Notes: generated by a model from the letters alone, not told the origin. 56,274 nucleotides of DNA from Flavobacterium psychroterrae (GCF_018380615.1 NZ_JAGYVZ010000026.1:1-56274); one strand, 5' to 3'; shown: positions 1 through 9,085, counted from the stretch's first letter. Translations and numbers: made by a program.

Positions 1-85
1 TAAACTGGAATGTTGTTTTTTAAAACTTTATTTATACAGCCAAGCTTAAACTCATAATCATATTTTACTCTTTTTTCCATAAAAA

Positions 86-118
86 TGCCCCCAAATAGTG
101 TCTAACTTTTTGGGGGCA
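86..118 (-). terminator. Terminator of the glp operon
   Basis: A 10-bp inverted repeat (TGCCCCCAAA at 86-95, TTTGGGGGCA at 109-118) with a 13-nt loop. Read on the minus strand it is followed by a short U run, and it lies just past the stop of the last minus-strand gene. The first 85 bases of the window hold no recognisable gene. Confidence 0.75.
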
Positions 119-171
119 GTTCAAGTTAAAGAAAACTTGTCGGGTTTGATTGTTTATACAAAATAGTAAAC

Positions 172-942
172 CTAAAATAACGAAACGCCTATTTGCATAC
201 GAGTGTATTTTTCAGAAGGATTCCACATTATTCCTGCATAAACAGGAAGTTTATATTGCAGAATAGAGATTTCTTTTGATGCCTTTAAACCTGCATTTAC
301 AATATTGAAATTCTGATTCAAATTTGTCGAATATAAATTTGATTTTCCGTCAAGCGAAAAAGAACCGCCTATATAACCGTCTAAAGTTATTTGTTCATTC
401 TTTATAATTGGATAACCTAACTCAACATAAGTCGAATATCTGTTTTTATAATTTAAGTCCGAAGTTAACTCCCGATCATTTCCGTATAAGATAATGTCTG
501 CTTCAATACGTAAAGGAAATTTTTCCGGAAATCTATACGAACTTCTAAAATCAATAAGGTGTGTTGTAGCATTTTTATCATAATTAAAAACCTCCGGATG
601 CTCCACATTTGTAGTATTGAATAAATCCCACAACCCTACAGTAAGACCTTTGTGTTTGTATTGAACGTAATAATCAATCTCAGTATATTTGCCATCAAAC
701 CCGTTTCCTCCCCAGATGCCAACGGAAAAATTTTGCTTTTTATCAAAGGTGTAATGAATATCTCCTGTAATAGTAATACTTGGATTTATGATTAATCCTC
801 TCCAAAGATGGCTGGTTTCAAGTCCAACATTAAAATTTAGCCTACCGGGTTCTTTTGTAGTTGTAATTTCGGGCGGAATTTCCTGAGCATAACCAGCTAG
901 TCCTATGATTAAAACCATAGAATAAATAAGTAATTTTTTCAT
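172..942 (-). CDS. Putative outer-membrane beta-barrel protein of the glycerol operon
   Basis: A 256-aa protein with an N-terminal signal peptide (hydrophobic core about residues 4-18, ending near AYA-Q type site G-Y-A-Q). The rest shows alternating hydrophobic/polar stretches with many aromatic residues and ends in F (…VSLF), which is typical of outer-membrane barrels. It loosely resembles TorF-like putative porins, but no catalytic motif is visible. It starts 26 bp after glpF on the same strand and precedes the operon terminator, so it is probably the last gene of the glp operon. A role in moving glycerol or glycerol phosphates across the outer membrane is an inference from position only. 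Confidence 0.7.
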   Translation of the reverse strand: MKKLLIYSMVLIIGLAGYAQEIPPEITTTKEPGRLNFNVGLETSHLWRGLIINPSITITGDIHYTFDKKQNFSVGIWGGNGFDGKYTEIDYYVQYKHKGLTVGLWDLFNTTNVEHPEVFNYDKNATTHLIDFRSSYRFPEKFPLRIEADIILYGNDRELTSDLNYKNRYSTYVELGYPIIKNEQITLDGYIGGSFSLDGKSNLYSTNLNQNFNIVNAGLKASKEISILQYKLPVYAGIMWNPSEKYTRMQIGVSLF

Positions 943-968
943 TAAAAAGTTAAATTGAAATAAGAGTA

Positions 969-1700
969 TTAATTAAGAAGTAAGTATAATCCAGCTGCTA
1001 AAGAAGATCCTATTATTGGGCCCAAAATAGGAATCCATGCGTAACTCCAGTTACTGCTTCCCTTTATGGGTAAAAGAGAATGCATAATTCTGGGTCCTAA
1101 ATCTCGTGCCGGATTAATAGCATAACCCGTTGTACCACCTAATGATAAGCCAATTGCCCATACAACAATTGCAACAGGAAGAGCGCCTACAGTTCCCAAA
1201 CCTATTGTTGCACTTGTATCTGTTGCAAGGGTTAAACTTGGTCCCGCGATATAAAAAATTGAAAAAATTAAAACGAAAGTTGCAATTGCTTCGCTCATTA
1301 TATTGGAGAAATTATTTTTTATTGCTGGTCCTGTAGAAAAACAAGAAAGTTTAGCACCTTCATCATCTGTTGCTGCAAAATGATCTTTATGAGATAACCA
1401 TACTAATAAAGCTCCCAGCATTGCACCAATCATTTGAGCAATAATATAAACAGGAACTAAATTCCAGCTAAATTTACCAATAAGAGCCAGTCCAAGTGTA
1501 ACAATAGGATTTAAATGCGCTCCACTGGAAGGTCCGGCAATAGTTACACCGGCAAAAACTGCAAATGCCCAAGCTGTAGTAATAACGATCCAGCCTGAAT
1601 TGTTTCCGTTAGTTCCTTTAAGGGATACATTTGCAACAACGCCGTTCCCTAATAAAATCATTACCATAGTACCTAAAATTTCTGCTGTAAAAGGAGTCAT
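969..1700 (-). CDS. glpF: Glycerol uptake facilitator (aquaglyceroporin, MIP family)
   Basis: An integral inner-membrane channel of the MIP family, expected to let glycerol diffuse in before glpK traps it. About 244 aa and six hydrophobic segments. The second pore motif is N-P-A-R-D, as in glycerol facilitators. The first pore motif reads H-L-N-P-I-V-T, so the usual NPA is NPI. I chose the ATG at 1700 because family members begin at MTPF-AE-LGT; an upstream in-frame ATG at 1733 would add 11 residues and overlap the end of glpK. Lies between glpK and a barrel gene on the same strand. Confidence 0.92.
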   Translation of the reverse strand: MTPFTAEILGTMVMILLGNGVVANVSLKGTNGNNSGWIVITTAWAFAVFAGVTIAGPSSGAHLNPIVTLGLALIGKFSWNLVPVYIIAQMIGAMLGALLVWLSHKDHFAATDDEGAKLSCFSTGPAIKNNFSNIMSEAIATFVLIFSIFYIAGPSLTLATDTSATIGLGTVGALPVAIVVWAIGLSLGGTTGYAINPARDLGPRIMHSLLPIKGSSNWSYAWIPILGPIIGSSLAAGLYLLLN

Positions 1701-1722
1701 AATTTGATATGTTTTTAATGGT

Positions 1723-3219
1723 TTATTCTTCAATCCAGTTTGATGCGCGTCCCACAGCTTTGTCCCAATTTTTTACAAGAGACGTTACTTCTGTTTTTTC
1801 CATTTTTGGAGTAAACACTTTATCTATAGACCATTGTTCCTTTAATTCCTCTATGCTTTCCCAATACCCCACAGCAAGTCCGGCTAAATATGCCGCTCCC
1901 AAAGCTGTTGTTTCAAGTGTTTTAGGACGAGTAACATTAGACCCAAAAATATCTGACTGAAATTGCATCAGTAAATTATTGTTTGCTGCACCTCCGTCAA
2001 CCCTCATTTCTTTTCCTTTACCACCAAAATCTGCTTCCATGGCTTTAACCAGGTCATTAACCTGATAAGCAATTCCTTCAAGAGTTGCTCGCGCAATATG
2101 CGCATTTGTTGTTCCTCGTGTTATGCCCACAATGGCACCTCTGGCATATTGATCCCAATAAGGAGCTCCTAAACCCGTTAAAGCCGGAACAAAATAAATA
2201 CCGCCATTATCAGGTACACTTGCAGCGAGAGCTTCTATTTCTTCAGATGAATTGATCATTTTTGCTCCATCTCTTAACCATTGTACCGCTGCACCACCAA
2301 CAAAAACGCTGCCTTCAAGAGCATATGTTACTTCTCCGTTAATTTTCCAGGCTATTGTAGTCAATAGATTATTTGTTGATGAAATAGGTTTTTTACCTGT
2401 ATTCATTAACATGAAGCAACCTGTTCCATAAGTGTTTTTTACCATTCCTGAAGTGGTGCATAACTGACCAAAAAGTGCTGCCTGTTGATCTCCTGCAACA
2501 CCTGCAATAGGAATTTTTGATGCAAAAAGGGTAGTAGAAGTTTCACCATAAATGGCACTGCTTTCTTTTACTTCCGGCAACATTGCTCTTGGAATATCAA
2601 ATAATTCAAGTAATTCGTTATCCCATTCTAAAGTATGAATATTGAATAACAAAGTTCTGCTTGCGTTCGAAACATCTGTCATAAACAATTTGCTTCGGGT
2701 TAGTTTCCATATTAACCAGGTATCAACAGTTCCAAAGCATAGTTTTCCCTGTTCTGCTTTTTCGCGTGCTCCGGGAACATTATCCAGAATCCATTTCACT
2801 TTTGTTCCGGAAAAATAAGCATCCAGAATTAAGCCTGTCTTTTTTTGAATCATTTCAGCATGTCCCTGCGCTTTTAATTCGTCACAAAACTTTGCTGTTC
2901 TTCGATCTTGCCAAACGATAGCATTATAAATGGGTTCGCTTGTTTCTCTATCCCAAACAATAGTTGTTTCCCTTTGATTTGTAATCCCAATTGCTGCAAT
3001 TTCTCTACCTGAAATCCCTACTTTTGCAATTACCTCGGCAGCAACGCTTACTTGAGACGACCATATTTCATTGGGATCGTGTTCTACCCATCCTGGTTTT
3101 GGGAAAATTTGCTCAAATGGCTTTTGTGAAAGGCTTACAATTTCGCCTTTATGGTTAAAGACAATAGCTCTTGAGGAAGTAGTTCCCTGATCGAGTGCTA
3201 AAATTAATTTATTTGGCAT
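1723..3219 (-). CDS. glpK: Glycerol kinase
   Basis: ATP-dependent phosphorylation of glycerol to sn-glycerol 3-phosphate in the cytoplasm. 498 aa, the normal length for GlpK (FGGY kinase family). The N-terminus has the family signature (LDQGTTSSRAI), and the substrate-loop residues (ITNQRETT, WQDRRT) and the C-terminal FGGY region (GLGAPYWD, DGGAANN) are present. Its stop lies 22 bp before the preferred glpF start, and its own start is 27 bp after glpD, so glpD-glpK-glpF is one transcription unit. Nothing appears broken. Confidence 0.97.
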   Translation of the reverse strand: MPNKLILALDQGTTSSRAIVFNHKGEIVSLSQKPFEQIFPKPGWVEHDPNEIWSSQVSVAAEVIAKVGISGREIAAIGITNQRETTIVWDRETSEPIYNAIVWQDRRTAKFCDELKAQGHAEMIQKKTGLILDAYFSGTKVKWILDNVPGAREKAEQGKLCFGTVDTWLIWKLTRSKLFMTDVSNASRTLLFNIHTLEWDNELLELFDIPRAMLPEVKESSAIYGETSTTLFASKIPIAGVAGDQQAALFGQLCTTSGMVKNTYGTGCFMLMNTGKKPISSTNNLLTTIAWKINGEVTYALEGSVFVGGAAVQWLRDGAKMINSSEEIEALAASVPDNGGIYFVPALTGLGAPYWDQYARGAIVGITRGTTNAHIARATLEGIAYQVNDLVKAMEADFGGKGKEMRVDGGAANNNLLMQFQSDIFGSNVTRPKTLETTALGAAYLAGLAVGYWESIEELKEQWSIDKVFTPKMEKTEVTSLVKNWDKAVGRASNWIEE

Positions 3220-3246
3220 TGCTTGTATGTATTTGATATTAGATAT

Positions 3247-4824
3247 TTATTGAAATTCTGATAAAAGAAATCCTTTTGATGTTTCTTTAAAATGTGCTAT
3301 TTCTTTGCTAATCCAGGCTTCATCGTGTCCTAGTTCCTTGGCTAGTAATCTGGCGACCTTTTCTGAAGATTGTCTTGCTGCCCTGGCGTCTAGGAATAAT
3401 AAACGAACGCGTCTTGCTAAAACATCGTCAATAGTTCTTGCCATCTCATGTCGAATCGCCCAAACTACTTCTGCCATTGTAAATTCATGGTCAGGATGAA
3501 GTTTTTCTTTTAATTCAGGTTCGGTTTGTTGTAATTCAATTATTTTAGAAATATCAGAACCATAGATATATAAATGATTTTCTCTTTCTAAAGTAGTTGT
3601 GGGTTTATTTCCATGAATAGAGAGGTGTTCAGTATTACATGCTTTTGCAGGTAATTTTCCTTTTTTAATTGCTTTATCAATAATATCTTCAGCAATTTTT
3701 CTATACGTGGTCCATTTTCCTCCGGTAATTGTTATTAACCCGGTTTCTGAAACTATTATTTTGTGGCTTCTGGAAACTTCTTTAGTGCTTTTTCCCTCTT
3801 CTTCAGGAGCAGCCAATGGTCGTAAACCTGCATAAACAGATAAAACATCAGCTCGGGTAGGTTTTTTAGCAAGAAATCGTTGTGCCGTTTCCAGTACAAA
3901 TTCAATTTCGCTTTCTAAAGCAATAGGTTCTAAACTGTGTTTTTTAATTAATGTGTCAGTTGTTCCCACTACAATCCTGTTATGCCATGGCACAGCAAAT
4001 AAAACTCTTCCGTCGCTTGTTTTAGGAATCATCAAAGCGTGATCGCTTGGTAAAAATGATTTATCAAATACAAGATGAATTCCCTGACTTGGCACAATAT
4101 ATTTTTTATAAACAGTATCATTTAATTTCATTATTGCATTTGTGAAAACCCCTGTCGCATTAATGATTGCTGATCCTTTTATGTCGTATTTATCTCCTGT
4201 TTCATGATCTATTACCTGAACGCCAATAACCTGGTTGTTGCCGTCTTTTAATAAATTGATCACTTTTGTATAATTTAAAAGGCAAGCACCTTTTTCAATT
4301 GCTGTTTGAGCAAGATTTATTGCTAAACGCGAATCGTCAAATTGTCCGTCATGATAAATAACGCCGCTTACCAAACCTTTTTCTTCAACGGTAGGAAGCA
4401 TTTCGATAGTTTTTTTCTTTGATATGTATTTTGAACGACCTAAACTTAAACGTCCGGCAAGTAAATCGTAAACGGTTAATCCAACGGTGTAAAACCAACC
4501 GCCCCACCAATTATAATTAGGAATTACAAAAGATTGATTTTTAACTAAATGTCCGGCATTTTTAGCCATTAAACCTCTTTCTTTCAACGCTTCTCTGACA
4601 AGATGAATGTCACCTTGTTCTAAATAACGAACACCTCCGTGAACTAATTTAGTACTTCTGCTCGAAGTTCCTTTCGCGAAATCTATTGCTTCAATTAAAA
4701 TTGTTTTATATCCTCGGCTGGCAGCGTCAAGAGCAGTTCCAAGTCCGCTTGCGCCTCCGCCTATTACAATAACGTCCCACTTTTCAGTATTTTTTAATTT
4801 CGATATTTGATCTGAACGTTTCAT
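3247..4824 (-). CDS. glpD: FAD-dependent glycerol-3-phosphate dehydrogenase/oxidase
   Basis: Oxidises glycerol 3-phosphate to dihydroxyacetone phosphate at the membrane and passes electrons to quinone (or oxygen in oxidase members). 525 aa with an N-terminal FAD-binding Rossmann motif (VIVIGGGASGLG, about residues 19-30), the conserved SSRSTKLVHGGVRYLEQ segment and the C-terminal DAO helical domain. First gene of the glp operon. It is divergent from the DeoR-type regulator across a 145-bp spacer that contains repeated AACGAAAC sequences, a likely site of GlpR control. Confidence 0.95.
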   Translation of the reverse strand: MKRSDQISKLKNTEKWDVIVIGGGASGLGTALDAASRGYKTILIEAIDFAKGTSSRSTKLVHGGVRYLEQGDIHLVREALKERGLMAKNAGHLVKNQSFVIPNYNWWGGWFYTVGLTVYDLLAGRLSLGRSKYISKKKTIEMLPTVEEKGLVSGVIYHDGQFDDSRLAINLAQTAIEKGACLLNYTKVINLLKDGNNQVIGVQVIDHETGDKYDIKGSAIINATGVFTNAIMKLNDTVYKKYIVPSQGIHLVFDKSFLPSDHALMIPKTSDGRVLFAVPWHNRIVVGTTDTLIKKHSLEPIALESEIEFVLETAQRFLAKKPTRADVLSVYAGLRPLAAPEEEGKSTKEVSRSHKIIVSETGLITITGGKWTTYRKIAEDIIDKAIKKGKLPAKACNTEHLSIHGNKPTTTLERENHLYIYGSDISKIIELQQTEPELKEKLHPDHEFTMAEVVWAIRHEMARTIDDVLARRVRLLFLDARAARQSSEKVARLLAKELGHDEAWISKEIAHFKETSKGFLLSEFQ

Positions 4825-4877
4825 ATGTGTTTGTTTTTGTTTCTTTTTATTGTCATTTGTTTCTGTATAACAAACTT

Positions 4878-4895
4878 AACGAAACAAAACGAAAC
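4878..4895. promoter_or_regulatory. Candidate GlpR operator between glpD and glpR
   Basis: Two direct AACGAAAC copies (4878-4885 and 4888-4895), ten bases apart, in the divergent glpD/glpR spacer. TTTCGTTT-like repeats are common operators for DeoR-family repressors. The assignment is inferred from position and repeat form. Confidence 0.45.
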
Positions 4896-4978
4896 CGAGC
4901 TAACAGAATAAGGTTTTTTTTAAATTATTTTTTTTATTGTATATTTAAACTTTTAAAATCTAAATAATATTGGATTCT

Positions 4979-5749
4979 ATGGTGATAATAAACAAAAGGC
5001 AAGAAGATATACTTAAAGAACTGGACAAAAAAGGACATGTAAATGTGGCCGATTTGTGCGAAATTCTTAATGTATCGACCGTAACAATACGAAAGGACTT
5101 GAATTTTTTAGAAAATGAAAAGTTACTACATCGTACACATGGCGGTGCAAGTAAGCAGCCTATTTATGCTTTTGAAAAAAATATAAGCGATAAAGAAGGT
5201 TTACAAGTAGAGCAAAAAAAGCAAATTGCACAAGAAGCTTTAAAGTATATTAATAATTTTGATTATATAATTTTAGGTTCAGGATCTAATATTCATTATT
5301 TATCTCAAATTATTTCAGGGTTTCAAAAACTAACAGTTATTACACCTTCTTTAAAAGTTTCTATGGAGCTTAGTAACGAAGCAAATGTTGATACAATACA
5401 GCTTGGAGGTGATATTCGTAAAAGTTCAAACTCAGTTGTAGGACCAATTTCTGAATCAATTCTAAATCAATTTTCTTGTAATAAATTGTTTTTAGGAGCA
5501 GATGGACTTCATTTAGATTTCGGGTTAAGTACCTCAAATGCTCTGGAAGCGCATCTGAATCAAGCTATGATTTCAGTTTCAGAAAAAGTTATAGTTCTTG
5601 TAGATTCTACAAAAATGAATATTAGGGGTTTTGGTAAAATATGCAATTTAGATATGATCGACGTATTAATTACAGATGATGGTATTGATGCAGAAACTAA
5701 AATGAAACTTGAAGAAATAGGTATAGAAGTAATTGTTGCGAGGAAATAA
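4979..5749 (+). CDS. glpR: DeoR/GlpR-family transcriptional regulator
   Basis: A DNA-binding repressor of the DeoR family. The N-terminal helix-turn-helix (about residues 5-57, QEDILKELDKKGHVNVADL then VSTVTIRKDL) carries the family signature ending in H-R-T-H-G-G-A. The C-terminal DeoRC sensor domain (about 75-235) has the G-S-G-S-N and K-x-F-L-G-A-D-G motifs that bind phosphorylated sugars. It is divergent from the glp operon, so glycerol 3-phosphate is the likely inducer. I prefer the ATG at 4979; an in-frame TTG at 4970 would add three residues. Confidence 0.88.
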   Translation: MVIINKRQEDILKELDKKGHVNVADLCEILNVSTVTIRKDLNFLENEKLLHRTHGGASKQPIYAFEKNISDKEGLQVEQKKQIAQEALKYINNFDYIILGSGSNIHYLSQIISGFQKLTVITPSLKVSMELSNEANVDTIQLGGDIRKSSNSVVGPISESILNQFSCNKLFLGADGLHLDFGLSTSNALEAHLNQAMISVSEKVIVLVDSTKMNIRGFGKICNLDMIDVLITDDGIDAETKMKLEEIGIEVIVARK

Positions 5750-5764
5750 TTCGTTTTAATAAAT

Positions 5765-5797
5765 AACCCGACAGGTTTTTTAAGAGCCTGTCGGGTT
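5765..5797. terminator. Bidirectional terminator glpR / acetyltransferase
   Basis: Perfect 11-bp stem (AACCCGACAGG at 5765-5775, CCTGTCGGGTT at 5787-5797) between convergent genes, with T-rich flanks on both strands. Confidence 0.85.
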
Positions 5798-5819
5798 TGA
5801 GTAGTATTGAAATTGTTTA

Positions 5820-6341
5820 TTAAATTAACTTTTTTTCGAATGCTTTTCTTGATGCTCCTCTAAAAAAAACTTCACCACAATACGTATAACTTAATCTATC
5901 CAAAATTTTGAGCATTGGAACATTGTCAAAATTCGTATCTACTTTAATGCTGTAAATATTTTGTTTGAGGCATAAATCCTCTATATTTTTAAAAAGTTTA
6001 GTGGCAATACCTTTCCCTTTTGCTAATTTTGAAACCGCGACACGATGTACAACAGCATAATCGCCATTAGTAAGCCATTTGCCTTGTATGCTTTCATAAG
6101 CAGGTTCTTTATCGAATATTATGGCGGCGTAACATAGAATCGAGTTATTCTCTGTAAGTACATAAGCACAACCATTTTTTATGTCATTCTGGATCGTAAG
6201 TTCATTAGGATAACCGTCTTGCCATTGCGTGCTTCCGTCTTGTCGCCTTTGTTCAATGGCATCTTGCAGGATATTCCAGATAAGAGGTATTTCCGCAATA
6301 TCTGCTTTTCTTAAAATTAATTGTTCTGTTATGTTGCTCAT
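5820..6341 (-). CDS. GNAT-family N-acetyltransferase
   Basis: A 173-aa GNAT acetyltransferase. The acetyl-CoA binding signature is visible as V-S-K-L-A-K-G-K-G-I-A-T-K-L (motif A, about residues 110-125), preceded by the A-V-V-H-R-V-A strand. The acceptor substrate cannot be told from sequence. It is the last gene of a minus-strand run with two YeeE/YedE genes 24 bp upstream, so it may be co-transcribed with them, though no functional link is evident. Confidence 0.85.
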   Translation of the reverse strand: MSNITEQLILRKADIAEIPLIWNILQDAIEQRRQDGSTQWQDGYPNELTIQNDIKNGCAYVLTENNSILCYAAIIFDKEPAYESIQGKWLTNGDYAVVHRVAVSKLAKGKGIATKLFKNIEDLCLKQNIYSIKVDTNFDNVPMLKILDRLSYTYCGEVFFRGASRKAFEKKLI

Positions 6342-6365
6342 CTTCCTTTGATATTATAAACTAAA

Positions 6366-6845
6366 TTAATGAGGCAATTTATCTTTGATTAACCCATAAA
6401 ACCAGGTTCCTAAAATAGCACTTAATAAAGTCACTACAATTACGGTAACTCCGGTGCCTATTTGAGCGAAAAGGGGCCCGGGACAAGCTCCGGTAATTGC
6501 CCAGCCAAATCCAAATAACAATCCGCCATATATTTGTCCTTTGCTAAAAGTTTTAGGCTGAATTTCGATTTTTTCTCCCTGAATGGTTTTGATATTGAAT
6601 CTTTTAATAATCTGAACTGAGATGATTCCAACAAGAACCGCGCTTCCAATTACGCCATACATAAAGAAGGATTGTAGCTGAAACATTTCCTGAATACGAA
6701 ACCAACTAATGATTTCGGCTTTTACGAATACGATTCCAAAAAGAATTCCAACCAACATATATTTAAAGTTCGAGAATCCTGAATCCTTCAATTGACTTCC
6801 GTTGATTCCTTCTGTATCTGTATTTTTATTTTCTAAAGTATTCAT
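6366..6845 (-). CDS. YeeE/YedE half transporter (DUF6691-type), sulfur-compound transport
   Basis: A 159-aa inner-membrane protein with about four hydrophobic helices. The conserved cysteine motif is G-W-A-I-T-G-A-C-P-G-P-L (about residues 115-126), which in the YeeE/TsuA family lines the path for thiosulfate or related sulfur species. It pairs with the next upstream gene (6873-7436), and together the two form one YeeE-like unit, a split arrangement seen in many bacteria. It lies in an operon with a metallo-beta-lactamase/rhodanese fusion, which supports a role in reactive sulfur handling. The exact substrate is not known. Confidence 0.85.
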   Translation of the reverse strand: MNTLENKNTDTEGINGSQLKDSGFSNFKYMLVGILFGIVFVKAEIISWFRIQEMFQLQSFFMYGVIGSAVLVGIISVQIIKRFNIKTIQGEKIEIQPKTFSKGQIYGGLLFGFGWAITGACPGPLFAQIGTGVTVIVVTLLSAILGTWFYGLIKDKLPH

Positions 6846-6872
6846 TTTTGAAATTTTAAGTGAAAGAATATC

Positions 6873-7436
6873 TTAAAGTGAAAGAATGTAAGGAAGAATT
6901 AAATTTGCCATAATAAAACCGCCAATCATAAAACAGATCGTCGCTACCAATGAAGGCCATTGTAAATTTGAAATCCCCATAATTGCATGTCCGCTTGTAC
7001 ATCCGCCGGCATAACGCGTTCCAAAACCAACTAAGAATCCTCCAACCACAATCATAATAAATCCACGAAGCGTGAATAAACTTTCCCATGAAAAAAGTTC
7101 TTTCGGCAATAAACCGGAACGATCCGTTATTCCGTAAGAATTCAATTGTTCCGAAAGCTTTGCAGTAATTTCAACCGGATTTGGATTTGCCAGAAAATAA
7201 GCTGCGATAATTCCGCCAAGGAAAATTCCGAAAACAAAGAATAAATTCCAACTTTCTTTTTTCCAATCGTATTTAAAAAACGAAATATTCGCAGGAATAC
7301 AAGCTGCACAAATATGACGAAGAGAAGAACTAATCCCGAAAGATTTATTTCCGATAATCAACAAAATAGGAACAGTCAACCCAATCAACGGACCTGCAAC
7401 GTACCAAGGCCAAGGTTCTTTTATAATTTCTAGCAT
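6873..7436 (-). CDS. YeeE/YedE half transporter, sulfur-compound transport
   Basis: A 187-aa inner-membrane protein and partner of the gene downstream. Two cysteine motifs are visible: I-C-A-A-C-I-P near residues 43-49 and Y-A-G-G-C-T-S-G-H-A-I (about 142-152), the second being the hallmark of YeeE/TsuA thiosulfate transporters. The gap to the partner gene is 27 bp, and 129 bp of palindromic repeat separate it from the metallo-beta-lactamase/rhodanese gene. Direction of transport (uptake or efflux) cannot be read from sequence. Confidence 0.87.
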   Translation of the reverse strand: MLEIIKEPWPWYVAGPLIGLTVPILLIIGNKSFGISSSLRHICAACIPANISFFKYDWKKESWNLFFVFGIFLGGIIAAYFLANPNPVEITAKLSEQLNSYGITDRSGLLPKELFSWESLFTLRGFIMIVVGGFLVGFGTRYAGGCTSGHAIMGISNLQWPSLVATICFMIGGFIMANLILPYILSL

Positions 7437-7440
7437 ATTT

Positions 7441-7568
7441 TTAAGGTTCTAAGGTGCTAAGATTCTAAGCTACTAAGGTAAAAAACTTTGTCATTTAATT
7501 TTTTGAAGATTCTGAGTAACTAAGCTTAAGGTCAAAAATCTTAGAACCTTAGTAACTCAGAACCTTTA
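7441..7568. repeat. Imperfect palindromic repeat (TTCTAAGGT type)
   Basis: The left arm (AAGGTTCTAAGGTGCTAAGA, from 7443) and right arm (TTAGAACCTTAGTAACTCAG, then AACCTT, to about 7567) are imperfect inverted copies that fill the gap between two genes of the sulfur operon. Internal smaller copies of CTAAG also occur. This looks like a short intergenic repeat element; the RNA could fold between the two cistrons. Confidence 0.6.
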
Positions 7569-8981
7569 TTTTAATACTTTACTCTGGCAAACAAAATCTG
7601 ATTTTGGAATATCGGTTTTTGCAATCGCTCCAAAACCACCATCAATTTCGGTAAAATTTCTGAAACCTCGGGCTTGTAAAATCGAAGCTGCAATCATGCT
7701 GCGATATCCGCCCGCGCAATGTAGATAAAAATGCTCATTTGGGTTAATATCTTTTACCCAGTCATTTATATAAGCAAGCGGTTTACTGTAAGCATCATCA
7801 ATATGTTCTGCTTCATATTCCGTTTCTTTACGAATGTCAATTATCTTATCTTCTTTAATATTAAATTCAGAAGCAAATTGTTCAGCCGAAATTCTGTTTA
7901 CCGTATCCACTTCAAAACCAGCTTTTTCCCATGCTTCAAAACCACCGTCAAGATGACCAATAATCGAATCAAAACCTACACGGCTTAAACGCGTTACTGT
8001 TTCTTCTTCAAGACCAACTTCTGTTACTAATATAATAGGTTGTTTTACATCGGCAACTAAAGTTCCTACCCACGGCGCAAAATCACCGTTGATTCCTATA
8101 TTTATAGATTGAGGAATATATCCTTTATAAAAATCACCGCTTTTACGGGTGTCTAAAATCAATGCTCCGGTTTCTTCGGCCACAGCCTCAAAATCTTTCA
8201 CATCAATTGCTTTCATTCCGTTATGCAAAACCGATTCAAAGCTTTCATAACCGCCTTTATTCATTGCCACATTCATACTAAAATAGGCTGGAGGAGGCAA
8301 TAAGCCATCTGTAACTTCGGTGATAAATTCGGCTTCGGTCATATTCGCACGCAAAGCATAATTGGTCGCTTTTTGATTCCCGATTGTTGAAACAGTTTCT
8401 TTACTCATGTTTTTTCCGCAGGCACTTCCGGCTCCATGGGCAGGATAAACGATAACATCATCTGCCAGGGTCATAATTTTATCTCTTAACGAATGAAATA
8501 AAATCCCCGCCAGTTGATCTTGTGTCATTCCGGCTGCTTTTTGGGCAAGATCCGGACGACCCACATCACCAATAAATAAAGTGTCTCCGGAGAAAATAGC
8601 GTGATCTTTTCCGTTTTCATCAATCAATAAATAAGTAGTGCTTTCCATGGTGTGACCCGGAGTATGCAAGGCTTTGATTGTAATTTTTCCGATTTTGAAT
8701 TCTTTTCCGTCTTTAGCAGAAATGCAATCAAATTCGCAAGCCGCATTTGGTCCGTAAACAATTGGTGCATCAGTTTCTTTGCTTAAATCAATATGACCGG
8801 AAACGAAATCAGCGTGGAAATGAGTTTCAAAAATATATTTTAATTTAACCGAATCACGTTCTAAACGATCCAGATAAGGCTGGATTTCTCTAAGCGGGTC
8901 AATAATAGCAGCTTCGCCATTTGAAGTAATATAATAAGCACCTTGTGCAAGGCATCCGGTGTAAATTTGTTCTATTTTCAT
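7566..8981 (-). CDS. Metallo-beta-lactamase / double rhodanese fusion (persulfide dioxygenase-like)
   Basis: About 471 aa. The N-terminal metallo-beta-lactamase fold has the metal motif T-H-F-H-A-D-F-V-S-G-H, then T-P-G-H-T, S-G-D-T-L-F and Y-P-A-H-G. This is the pattern of the ETHE1/Blh family that oxidises or hydrolyses persulfides. Two rhodanese domains follow. The first (about 270-355) has no cysteine in its active loop (VTEVGLEEE), while the second (about 370-460) has an intact L-H-C-A-G-G-Y-R-S loop. I chose the ATG at 8981 (MKIEQIYTGCLAQGAYYI), since upstream residues to 9011 do not fit the family and the -7 element overlaps them. Likely head of the operon with the two YeeE genes; role in sulfide/persulfide detoxification is inferred. 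Confidence 0.9.
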   Translation of the reverse strand: MKIEQIYTGCLAQGAYYITSNGEAAIIDPLREIQPYLDRLERDSVKLKYIFETHFHADFVSGHIDLSKETDAPIVYGPNAACEFDCISAKDGKEFKIGKITIKALHTPGHTMESTTYLLIDENGKDHAIFSGDTLFIGDVGRPDLAQKAAGMTQDQLAGILFHSLRDKIMTLADDVIVYPAHGAGSACGKNMSKETVSTIGNQKATNYALRANMTEAEFITEVTDGLLPPPAYFSMNVAMNKGGYESFESVLHNGMKAIDVKDFEAVAEETGALILDTRKSGDFYKGYIPQSINIGINGDFAPWVGTLVADVKQPIILVTEVGLEEETVTRLSRVGFDSIIGHLDGGFEAWEKAGFEVDTVNRISAEQFASEFNIKEDKIIDIRKETEYEAEHIDDAYSKPLAYINDWVKDINPNEHFYLHCAGGYRSMIAASILQARGFRNFTEIDGGFGAIAKTDIPKSDFVCQSKVLK

Positions 8982-9008
8982 GATAAGTATTCTAAAAATA
9001 TGGGAATA

Positions 9009-9053
9009 CAAAGGTAACCTACTTTTTTATTAAAAAGGGTGACTAATGTTACA
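9009..9053 (-). promoter_or_regulatory. Promoter with CRP/FNR-like operator, MBL-rhodanese operon
   Basis: On the minus strand the -7 element is TACCTTTG (plus-strand positions 9009-9016). A CRP/FNR-like site GGTGA-CTAATG-TTACA occupies 9038-9053, centred 33 bp from the -7 centre, i.e. near -41. The same layout occurs before the TauE gene. Confidence 0.6.
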
Positions 9054-9085
9054 CAAATTTGATTTTTATGTAAAAAATGGAATTT

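Noticed and set aside
4979..5749. Assignment as a sugar-phosphate DeoR repressor unrelated to glycerol
   Set aside because: Divergence from glpD and shared spacer make the GlpR role more likely, though the ligand is not proven.
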